This document shows positions 1 through 4,989 of a stretch of DNA of 5,098 bases, in pieces. The position numbers and the translations under genes were made by a program. Source of the DNA: Patescibacteria group bacterium (GTDB lineage Bacteria > Patescibacteriota > Dojkabacteria > SC72 > T1SED10-24). Numbering within the stretch: position 1 is the stretch's first letter; every line of letters starts with the position of its first letter. The notes under the pieces are model-generated. The model was not told the origin of the DNA and ran no database searches. It saw only the letters and a program-made list of their open reading frames with translations. The stretch lies in the NCBI GenBank assembly GCA_007130415.1, contig SLSN01000038.1, forward strand, positions 1-5,098, in the 5' to 3' direction.

Positions 1-47
1 ATATAGTCATCAACATCTAAAACCTCTTGAAGTTTAGTTTCTGCCAT
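1..47 (-). CDS. 5' end of an unrecognised gene downstream of rseP (partial)
   Basis: Only 15 codons are visible before the window edge, reading MAETKLQEVLDVDDY. The ATG lies 17 nt after the rseP stop on the same strand, with no terminator between them, so this is probably the next gene of the rpsB-tsf-frr-rseP operon. No clear Shine-Dalgarno precedes the ATG; an in-frame TTG two codons upstream is a less likely alternative start. In many bacteria proS follows rseP, but this N-terminus does not resemble prolyl-tRNA synthetase as I know it. The fragment is acidic and hydrophilic, without a signal peptide. No function can be assigned. Confidence 0.5.
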   Translation of the reverse strand, partial: MAETKLQEVLDVDDY

Positions 48-64
48 CGGCAAAATTTTGTTTT

Positions 65-1204
65 TTAATTAAAAAACTCCCTCAACCTTTCAAAATATAC
101 AACGTCTTTAAGAAGAACAGCGGCCATTAAAAGAAGTAAAAGTACGAAACTAATTTGGATAGCCCAAGCTTCAAACTTTTTGTTCAAAGGTCTTTTAAAT
201 ATTAGCTCTGGTAAGATCATAATTGCCCTGCCACCGTCTAATGCGGGTATGGGAAGAAGATTAATAATCCCGATTGAAAGTGAAATATCTGCAACAATAC
301 CAACCATAGGTCTCCAACCCATATCTCGAAGATAGTCAATGACTACATAAAGACCAACAGGACCAGATACACTCATAGCTACCTGTTCATAATCTCCTGT
401 CTCTGAAGCCTCTGAAAAAAGGTCCCCTATTGCAGTACCAAATATTTTCCCCCAATTCAAAACATGGACAAAACCTACAAAAGGTCTCTGCCAACCAACA
501 TATTCAATATATGGGTAATAGTTTTGAAAATACATAATACCAATTCTACCCTCATCGCTAACAGCAACAATATATTCTTCACATTCATCCTGTACACAAA
601 CTTCAATCGCTATATCCTCTCCAGCATTCCCTCCAATTTCATCTACCACTTGAGATGAGAGGATTATTTCTTGCCCATCTATGCTTTTAATGACTCCTTC
701 TTCTGGCAACCCAGCCAATTGTGCAGCTTCTCCTTCAACCAACCCTTCATATCTTACATCTTCATTAAAAATTTCTCTTTCCATATTACCTACAACAGGT
801 TCAAAATCATCGAAACTAGCATCAATACCAAACTGGAATGACATTGATATCAGGAGAATATAGAAGATAATAATAGCTAAGAATAGATTCATTAAAACAC
901 CGGAAAGTATTATGAAAAGCTTCACACCAGGTTTTTGATTTACAAGACTTCTTGGATCAGTATCTTCAACTTCACTATCAAATTCTTCACCTTTAATCTT
1001 GTTAAACCCTCCTAAAGGGAGAGCTCTAATACTATATATTGTTTCTCCAACCTTTTTTGAATATATCTTTGGGCCTAAACCAATCGCAAATTCCTCAACA
1101 TAGACTTTTGTTAGCTTGCAAGCAATTAGATGTCCAAGTTCATGAACAAATATCACTATACCGAGTATTACAAGAATTATCACCAAATTCAAAACAAAAA
1201 CCAT
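65..1204 (-). CDS. rseP: RseP-family site-2 intramembrane zinc metalloprotease
   Basis: This is a membrane-embedded zinc protease of the M50B/S2P family, which cleaves transmembrane segments of substrates such as anti-sigma factors and leftover signal peptides. The 379-residue product shows the family layout. A first membrane segment (about 5-28) holds the zinc-binding HELGH motif (H21, E22, H25). A hydrophobic helix at about 96-120 contains Asn106 of the conserved GxxxN stretch. One PDZ domain follows (about 153-225). The second active-site motif is NLLPIPALDGG (315-325, with Asp323 as the third zinc ligand), and a last helix spans about 349-366. One PDZ and 379 residues make it shorter than the two-PDZ E. 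coli protein (about 450). It starts 18 nt after frr without an obvious ribosome binding site, so translation probably depends on the operon. The natural substrate cannot be told from the window. Family assignment is secure; physiological role is inference. Confidence 0.95.
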   Translation of the reverse strand: MVFVLNLVIILVILGIVIFVHELGHLIACKLTKVYVEEFAIGLGPKIYSKKVGETIYSIRALPLGGFNKIKGEEFDSEVEDTDPRSLVNQKPGVKLFIILSGVLMNLFLAIIIFYILLISMSFQFGIDASFDDFEPVVGNMEREIFNEDVRYEGLVEGEAAQLAGLPEEGVIKSIDGQEIILSSQVVDEIGGNAGEDIAIEVCVQDECEEYIVAVSDEGRIGIMYFQNYYPYIEYVGWQRPFVGFVHVLNWGKIFGTAIGDLFSEASETGDYEQVAMSVSGPVGLYVVIDYLRDMGWRPMVGIVADISLSIGIINLLPIPALDGGRAIMILPELIFKRPLNKKFEAWAIQISFVLLLLLMAAVLLKDVVYFERLREFFN

Positions 1205-1222
1205 AGTTAGAAAAATTTGAAA

Positions 1223-1768
1223 TTAAACTGTCATCAATTCTTCTTCTTTACTTTTCATAAGTTCAGCAATCTGTTCATTCGCTTGCTTTACTTCTTTTTC
1301 GACATCTTCCTTTTGCCTTTTAGCATCATCCTCAGATAAACCAGCCTCTTTTAAAGACTCTATCTCTTTCATTGCTTTTTGACGAACATTACGAACTCCT
1401 ACTCTAGCAAGTTCTGCTCTATCTTTCATAACTTTAACATACTCCTGCCTTCTTTCTTCATTCAAATCTGGAACTGAAACTCTAACAGCATCTCCTTCAA
1501 CTGAAGCCGAAAGGCCTAAATTTGAAGAAAGTAAAGCCTTAGAAACATTTTCTACAAGGCTTTTGTCCCAAGGTTGCACTAGCAAGGACCTAACATCAGA
1601 GACACTAATTGTAGCAATGCTTTTAAGAACCATATCAGAACCATACGCATTAACCTTTACATTTTCTATGAGTTCGGGTGAAGCTCTTCCAGTACGAATA
1701 CGAGCAAAATCATCTACTAGTGAATCTATTACTTTTTGTATTTCTTTCTGTACATCCATATCGTTCAT
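1223..1768 (-). CDS. frr: ribosome recycling factor
   Basis: The 181-residue product acts in the cytoplasm with EF-G to split post-termination ribosomes; the family is usually about 185 residues. Visible family features are the N-terminal helix with FARIRTGRASPELIENV (21-37), the beta-rich domain II with ATISVSDVRSLLVQPWDKS (52-70), the segment VRVSVPDLNEERRQEYVK, and the LARVGVRNVRQKA stretch that holds the arginine equivalent to E. coli Arg132. The C-terminal helix is highly charged, as expected for the three-helix bundle. The start at 1768 is supported by a strong AGGAGGT at 1776-1782 with a 7-nt spacer; Met4 is a less well placed alternative. It begins 4 nt after the tsf stop, and the usual pyrH is absent between tsf and frr. 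No key residue appears to be missing. Confidence 0.97.
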   Translation of the reverse strand: MNDMDVQKEIQKVIDSLVDDFARIRTGRASPELIENVKVNAYGSDMVLKSIATISVSDVRSLLVQPWDKSLVENVSKALLSSNLGLSASVEGDAVRVSVPDLNEERRQEYVKVMKDRAELARVGVRNVRQKAMKEIESLKEAGLSEDDAKRQKEDVEKEVKQANEQIAELMKSKEEELMTV

Positions 1769-1772
1769 TATA

Positions 1773-2495
1773 TCAACCTCCTAACTTCCAAAGCAACATT
1801 CGCCTTATCGTTATCGGCTCACCCAATTGTTGTACAGCTTCATCTAAAAGAGATTGTATCGTTTTATTTTCATCCTTAAACCAAGGTTGTTCAAGTAGAC
1901 ATTTTTCTTTGTAAAATTTCTCAAATTTACCATCCATAATTTTCTCCCAAATCTTTTCCGGTTTTCCTTCTTCTTTAAGTTCTTTTTCAAAAAGTTTCTT
2001 CAACTCTTCAGACTTTTCTGTAGGTATTTCTTCTTTTGAAATATATTCCGGATTCATAGCTGCAACCTGCATAGCGATTTCATGGGCAAAAGCTCTAAAC
2101 TTCTCATTACGAGCAACAAAGTCCGTCATACAAGTAACCTCCACTAACGCTGCTGTTTTTTTATCAGTACCATGAACATACGCATCTATAATTCCGTCTT
2201 TTACACTGCAGGTCTTTTCAACATCACAAACATCTCCTTCCCAACCACGCTCTTTGATTATTGCCAGAGCTTTTTCAAAATCTTTACCTGCATCTTCAAA
2301 AGCCACTTTACACAAACCTATCTTCGCCCCAGTAATATCATGTAGACGACCAACAACATCACTACGCTCATTAACATACTCTATTGCCTTTTTCATATCA
2401 CCACTACTGTGGGTTAAAGCTTCCTTACAAAGAGCCATCCCAGCTGATGTCTTTTCACGTAATTTTTTAATATCCTCTATTGATACTTTAGTCAT
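1773..2495 (-). CDS. tsf: elongation factor Ts with an apparent duplicated UBA-like domain
   Basis: EF-Ts is the cytoplasmic nucleotide exchange factor that releases GDP from EF-Tu. The 240-residue product begins with the classic UBA-like domain (about 6-45, LREKTSAGMALCKEAL). A second copy follows at about 47-84 (LHDITGAKIGLCKVAFEDAG). Next come the short linker and the core domain with TDFVARNEKF (124-133), a charged helical stretch (about 153-200), and the C-terminal LLEQPWFKDENKT...GEPITIRRMLLWKLG (200-239). It is shorter than E. coli EF-Ts (283) and closer to single-core forms such as that of Thermus, despite the extra N-terminal domain. The residue before TDF, often Gln or Glu in the motif, is followed by Thr in the family; here Met123 occupies that place. 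The ATG overlaps the end of rpsB by 8 nt (ATGACTAA) with no strong ribosome binding site, so coupling to S2 translation is likely. The stop is TGA. Confidence 0.96.
   Translation of the reverse strand: MTKVSIEDIKKLREKTSAGMALCKEALTHSSGDMKKAIEYVNERSDVVGRLHDITGAKIGLCKVAFEDAGKDFEKALAIIKERGWEGDVCDVEKTCSVKDGIIDAYVHGTDKKTAALVEVTCMTDFVARNEKFRAFAHEIAMQVAAMNPEYISKEEIPTEKSEELKKLFEKELKEEGKPEKIWEKIMDGKFEKFYKEKCLLEQPWFKDENKTIQSLLDEAVQQLGEPITIRRMLLWKLGG
1776..1782 (-). promoter_or_regulatory. strong Shine-Dalgarno of frr inside the end of tsf
   Basis: On the minus strand AGGAGGT lies 7 nt before the frr ATG. It is formed by the last codons of tsf, which encode the C-terminal Leu-Gly-Gly. It is the only full-consensus ribosome binding site found before a gene in the window. 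It fixes the frr start, and ribosomes ending tsf finish almost on top of it, so coupled translation is likely. Confidence 0.85.
2244..2471 (-). repeat. tandem UBA-like repeat encoded in tsf
   Basis: Codons 9-45 and 48-84 of tsf encode two segments that align without gaps at an offset of 39 residues, with 12 identities in 37 positions by my hand count. Shared positions include Leu12/51, Thr16/55, Ala18/57, Leu22-Cys23-Lys24/61-63, Ala26/65, Asp33/72, Lys36/75, Ala37/76 and Glu-Arg 43-44/82-83. Most canonical EF-Ts proteins have one such domain. The repeat is seen only at protein level; the DNA copies have diverged, so it is an old duplication rather than a recent one. Confidence 0.75.
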
Positions 2496-3540
2496 GATCT
2501 TTTACTTTAGAAATAATTTCCTCTACTGCTTTCTCACCCAAACCCTTTACTTCCATCAAATCCTTCTCTTTCTTGGATTTAAGGTCTTCTACTGTTGTAA
2601 TTTTCGCCTCCTTGAGAGCTTTTTCTATTCTTGTAGCTAATCCTAAATCTTCAATACCAGTACCTGACTTTTTTTCTTCAACCTTTTCTTTTACTTCAAC
2701 TTTTTGATCTCCAAATTTCAACCTCTTCATCCTTTGTTGCTCCTCTTCCTGTAAAACCCTCTCTCTTTCAACCCTATTTTCATAATCCTTTCTCTTTCCA
2801 GAAAGCTCTGCTTCATAGTTCTTTCGAAGCTCCATAAGGCTTTGCGATTTTTTACCTTTCTTAATAGCTTCACCGAAAATATTCAAAAACAAAGATATAC
2901 TTTTTATCGAGTCATCATTTGCAGGAATTGGGTAATCCACAGCTGTAGGGTCACAATTTGTATCAAGCAGTGCAACTATTGGTACATTTACCTTCTTTGC
3001 CTCCCTAATAGCTATTTTTTCAAGCTTACTATCAACAACAATCACCAATTCTGGCAATTTGTCCATTAATTTAATACCAGAATACAGCCTGTTAAGTCTC
3101 TCTACTTCTCTTTCCATTAATAGTTGCTCTTTTTTCACAAAACCCTCAGCACCAACGGCTAAAGTCTCCTCCAAACTAAGCAACCTTTCGATACCTTTCT
3201 TAACAACATCAAAATTTGTAAAAAGACCACCTGGCCATCTAGTATTGATGTAAAGTGCTCCTGATTCATTCGCAACCTTTTCAACAGCAGTAGCTGCCTG
3301 TCCTTTAGTACCTACAATCAAAACATGTCCTCTGTCTGCAATTTCCTCCATTTTAACCAAAGCCTCTTTAAGACAACCTATGGTTTTAATAATGTCGATA
3401 ATATGGATACCATTACGTTCATCGTAAATATATTCCTCCATTCGAGGATTCCAGGTACTTTTTTTGTGTCCAAAGTGTGCACCTGCTTTTAAAAATTCTT
3501 CCAAAGTTGGAATTTGAACTGTAGTTTTTTTCTCACTCAT
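2488..3540 (-). CDS. rpsB: 30S ribosomal protein S2 with a C-terminal helix-hairpin-helix extension
   Basis: S2 is a structural protein of the small ribosomal subunit. The start is placed at the ATG at 3540 (MSEKKTTVQIPTLEEF), which has GAAAGG 7 nt upstream. The open frame continues to a TTG at 3624, but those extra codons cross the leader hairpin and the putative -10 box and look untranslated. Residues 1 to about 232 form the S2 core: LEEFLKAGAHFGHKKSTWNP (14-31), the coiled region around 115-158, LPELVIVVDSKLEKIAIREA (162-181) and VPIVALLDTNCDP (186-198). The product has 350 residues against about 240 in most bacteria. The extra part is a strongly charged helical linker (about 235-290) and a helix-hairpin-helix domain (about 296-350) resembling the RNA polymerase alpha C-terminal domain. 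It is first in the operon and overlaps tsf by 8 nt. S2 identity is secure; the role of the extension is unknown. Confidence 0.97.
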   Translation of the reverse strand: MSEKKTTVQIPTLEEFLKAGAHFGHKKSTWNPRMEEYIYDERNGIHIIDIIKTIGCLKEALVKMEEIADRGHVLIVGTKGQAATAVEKVANESGALYINTRWPGGLFTNFDVVKKGIERLLSLEETLAVGAEGFVKKEQLLMEREVERLNRLYSGIKLMDKLPELVIVVDSKLEKIAIREAKKVNVPIVALLDTNCDPTAVDYPIPANDDSIKSISLFLNIFGEAIKKGKKSQSLMELRKNYEAELSGKRKDYENRVERERVLQEEEQQRMKRLKFGDQKVEVKEKVEEKKSGTGIEDLGLATRIEKALKEAKITTVEDLKSKKEKDLMEVKGLGEKAVEEIISKVKDHD

Positions 3541-3547
3541 AATTTTT

Positions 3548-3553
3548 CCTTTC
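3548..3553 (-). promoter_or_regulatory. ribosome binding site of rpsB
   Basis: GAAAGG on the minus strand lies 7 nt before the ATG at 3540, in an A-rich, probably unstructured stretch. This supports the internal ATG as the true S2 start rather than the upstream TTG at 3624, which has no such site. It sits 11 nt downstream of the leader hairpin. Confidence 0.7.
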
Positions 3554-3564
3554 TTTTTTAAAAA

Positions 3565-3603
3565 ATATCTCTTAGGGATTATTCCCAAGAAAGTAAGAGA
3601 TAT
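3565..3603 (-). promoter_or_regulatory. nested hairpin in the rpsB leader (possible attenuator or S2 autoregulatory site)
   Basis: Perfect 10-bp inverted arms lie at 3565-3574 and 3594-3603 (ATATCTCTTA / TAAGAGATAT). Inside them is a second 4-bp stem, GGGA 3575-3578 with TCCC 3583-3586. The two stems stack directly on one side and are separated by a 7-nt bulge (3587-3593) on the other. Read as rpsB mRNA, the structure is followed by about six U then six A before the ribosome binding site. It could be an intrinsic attenuator, an RNA element bound by S2 (autogenous control of rpsB-tsf is established in E. coli by a different leader), or a DNA operator shared with the divergent peptidase gene. 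The structure is seen; the function is inference. Confidence 0.5.
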
Positions 3604-3623
3604 ATGATATATATACGTGGGCA

Positions 3624-3652
3624 ATCATACCAAAAAAGTAAAAAGAGAACAA
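3624..3652 (-). promoter_or_regulatory. rpsB: putative sigma-70-type promoter of the rpsB operon
   Basis: On the minus strand TTGTTC (3652-3647) and TATGAT (3629-3624) are separated by 17 nt. The -10 box matches the TATAAT consensus at 5 of 6 positions, the -35 box at only 3 of 6. Transcription would start near 3617 and give a leader of about 77 nt that includes the nested hairpin. The region is AT-rich, so chance matches are easy; this is the best spaced candidate I found. No convincing promoter is visible on the plus strand for the divergent peptidase gene, though another TATGAT occurs at 3603-3608. Confidence 0.4.
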
Positions 3653-3656
3653 CTAT

Positions 3657-4130
3657 ATGGTAGTATATTGTATGGAAATTCTCTATTACATATTAATAAT
3701 AATTTGCTTTTTCTCTTTACTTTACCTTTCCTGGCAAGATATTAAGAGCCAAGAGATTTCTAGAAACATAACATTGGGGACTGTTTTTTTAGCACTACTT
3801 TTTAATTCCATTGCCCTGTTATTTTACGAAAGCCAGCAAGCATATCAAGCTCTACTAGGAGGATTATTTCTTGGTGGAGGATTTTTGCTCTGTGTATTAA
3901 TAACTAAGGAAAAAGCTTTAGGAATGGGAGACGTTTATTTATTCCTACTCATGGGTTTGCTTGTAGGGCTTGAAAACATTATTCTAAGTCTTGCCATAAC
4001 GGTTTTTAGTGCCCTTACCTACTCTCTTTTCAAATTCAAGAAATTGAATCTAAAACAAAAAATACCCTTTGTACCATTTATTACCTTAGGGATTTTTTCA
4101 ACAATAATTATTGTACTTTTCTTAATGTAA
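3657..4130 (+). CDS. prepilin peptidase (A24 family), catalytic domain only
   Basis: This is a polytopic membrane aspartyl protease that cuts the leader peptide of type IV prepilins on the cytoplasmic side of the membrane. The 157-residue product has about six hydrophobic segments. Both catalytic aspartates are present: Asp28 in DIKSQEIS and Asp92 in the GMGD motif (89-92). The closing motif KIPFVPFITLG (135-145) is also typical of the family. The N-terminal region with the tetracysteine zinc site and methyltransferase activity of full-length PilD (about 290 residues) is absent, and the usual IP after the first aspartate is IS. Either Met1 or Met6 (3672) may be the start; neither has a strong ribosome binding site. 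It is divergent from rpsB and convergent with the pilin genes, which are the likely substrates. A preflagellin-type A24 enzyme is a less likely alternative. Confidence 0.88.
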   Translation: MVVYCMEILYYILIIICFFSLLYLSWQDIKSQEISRNITLGTVFLALLFNSIALLFYESQQAYQALLGGLFLGGGFLLCVLITKEKALGMGDVYLFLLMGLLVGLENIILSLAITVFSALTYSLFKFKKLNLKQKIPFVPFITLGIFSTIIIVLFLM

Positions 4131-4529
4131 TGTGAGAAATCTCAAAACTTCTTCATCATAGAAAATGTATTTTTCTGAGGAAGAGAAAAAATCATACCTG
4201 TGACTTTCTAAGCTAATTCTGTATTTATTTTCTTCCATTGGTAATTCTTCAACAAAAAAATTACAAGTACTATTTGAATATTCAATGACCCTTTCACCAA
4301 GGATATTACCACCATTGCTATTTAAAATGAAAAATGAGATTTCTTCCCAACAAGTTTGTTCTTCTATATACTGATTATTGCTAGAAACTGTATTACTTGA
4401 AGTATTAACTATATCAAGACTCATATTAGCAAGGTTAATACCTTGTAAAAGGAGAAAAGGTATGAACATTATTACAACAATAAGGGTAATGTATCCACGC
4501 ATATTTTTTTTACAAACCTTATTCTTCAT
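4122..4529 (-). CDS. PilX/GspK-like minor pilin without Glu+5
   Basis: The 135-residue product has a short basic leader (MKNKVCKKNMRG) followed by a hydrophobic helix at about 13-34. Cleavage after Gly12 would give mature Tyr-Ile-Thr-Leu-Ile, so position +5 is Ile17 and not the Glu found in major pilins. This fits the minor pilins of the PilX/GspK class that sit at the fibre tip, where Glu5 is dispensable. The remainder is a small extracellular domain with two cysteines, Cys60 (in TCWEE) and Cys89 (in STCNF), which could form a disulphide. I recall this Cys spacing in similar short pilin-like proteins of Parcubacteria, but I could not compare sequences here. The ATG overlaps the preceding pseudopilin gene by 11 nt without a visible ribosome binding site, so translation is probably coupled. 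Its stop overlaps the convergent peptidase gene by 9 nt. Class assignment is moderate. Confidence 0.7.
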   Translation of the reverse strand: MKNKVCKKNMRGYITLIVVIMFIPFLLLQGINLANMSLDIVNTSSNTVSSNNQYIEEQTCWEEISFFILNSNGGNILGERVIEYSNSTCNFFVEELPMEENKYRISLESHRYDFFSSSEKYIFYDEEVLRFLTLH

Positions 4530-4989
4530 GAATTGCGAGTTTTATTAAATTAGAAAAATCACGAGTTACTCTTTCATTACCACTGTGCCGTAAAGAAACA
4601 TTTATTTTAACAGCTGAAGCTATTCCTTCTTGAGCCCATATGGGTTCAAATGAAATGCTTTGAGCTACTGCCTTACTGTTAACAAGGCTTGTCACAACAC
4701 CATCTTTTTCTAAAATCAAATCTCCATTTAATATTTTGTACTCCAAAGTTTCCTGCTTGTTAAAAAACGAATTGCTCTCACTGTTAAAAACAGAACTATG
4801 CCCTAAAGTTTCTTCTAGATGGTTCGATATGAATATTTGGTTCATCTCCAATTCCAATTCTTTGTAAACTTTGTCTTGATTAACTTGAACAGAGAGGAAG
4901 AATTGGATGAGTATAACCATGAAAATACTAAAAATGGCTATGTATACTACAGTCTCTGTCAATGTTATTGCTTTAAGTTTTTTAGTCAT
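4519..4989 (-). CDS. PulJ/GspJ-like pseudopilin with type IV N-terminal methylation motif
   Basis: The 156-residue product starts with a basic leader, MTKKLKA, then ITLTETVVYIAIFSIF, a class III prepilin signal. Cleavage after Ala7 leaves Ile at +1 and Glu12 at +5, followed by a hydrophobic helix to about residue 33. Ala rather than the usual Gly is at -1. The rest looks like a small beta-rich pilin head, with a stretch (about 85-135) in which GDLILEKDG is followed by hydrophobic strands, as in PulJ/GspJ/PilW-type minor pilins. The protein should be inserted in the membrane, trimmed by a prepilin peptidase such as the one encoded at 3657-4130, and built into a pilus or pseudopilus. It overlaps the upstream gene by 8 nt (ATGACTAA) and the next gene by 11 nt. 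Pilin-family membership is firm; the exact subclass is tentative. Confidence 0.82.
   Translation of the reverse strand: MTKKLKAITLTETVVYIAIFSIFMVILIQFFLSVQVNQDKVYKELELEMNQIFISNHLEETLGHSSVFNSESNSFFNKQETLEYKILNGDLILEKDGVVTSLVNSKAVAQSISFEPIWAQEGIASAVKINVSLRHSGNERVTRDFSNLIKLAIHEE

Noticed and set aside
1..47. Downstream gene as proS
   Set aside because: proS commonly follows rseP, but the visible residues MAETKLQEVLDVDDY do not match the usual ProS N-terminus, so no name is given.
464..863. Plus-strand open frames opposite rseP
   Set aside because: They lie antisense within a clearly conserved gene, show no recognisable domain and have no ribosome binding site; they are shadows of rseP coding.
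1773..1775. TGA read as glycine (genetic code 25, as in Gracilibacteria/SR1)
   Set aside because: The tsf product ends at the expected EF-Ts C-terminus at this TGA, and frr starts 4 nt later with a perfectly placed Shine-Dalgarno; read-through would add an unrelated tail. All other stops are TAA.
1563..3253. Plus-strand open frames opposite frr, tsf and rpsB
   Set aside because: Low-complexity or Ser/Phe-rich translations antisense to conserved ribosomal genes, with no family resemblance.
3541..3624. Upstream extension of rpsB from a TTG at 3624 (28 extra residues)
   Set aside because: The extension runs through the hairpin and the putative -10 box, has no ribosome binding site and does not resemble S2; the ATG at 3540 has GAAAGG 7 nt upstream and gives a normal S2 N-terminus.
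4101..4120. Palindrome ACAATAATTATTGT followed by ACTTTT as a terminator of the peptidase gene
   Set aside because: The stem is all A/T apart from one G-C pair and has no loop space, it lies inside the coding region, and the T-run is short and interrupted.
4133..4144. Short inverted repeat TGAGAAATCTCA near the convergent gene ends
   Set aside because: Five base pairs around a 2-nt loop cannot form a stable hairpin, there is no T-run, and it lies in coding sequence of the minor pilin.
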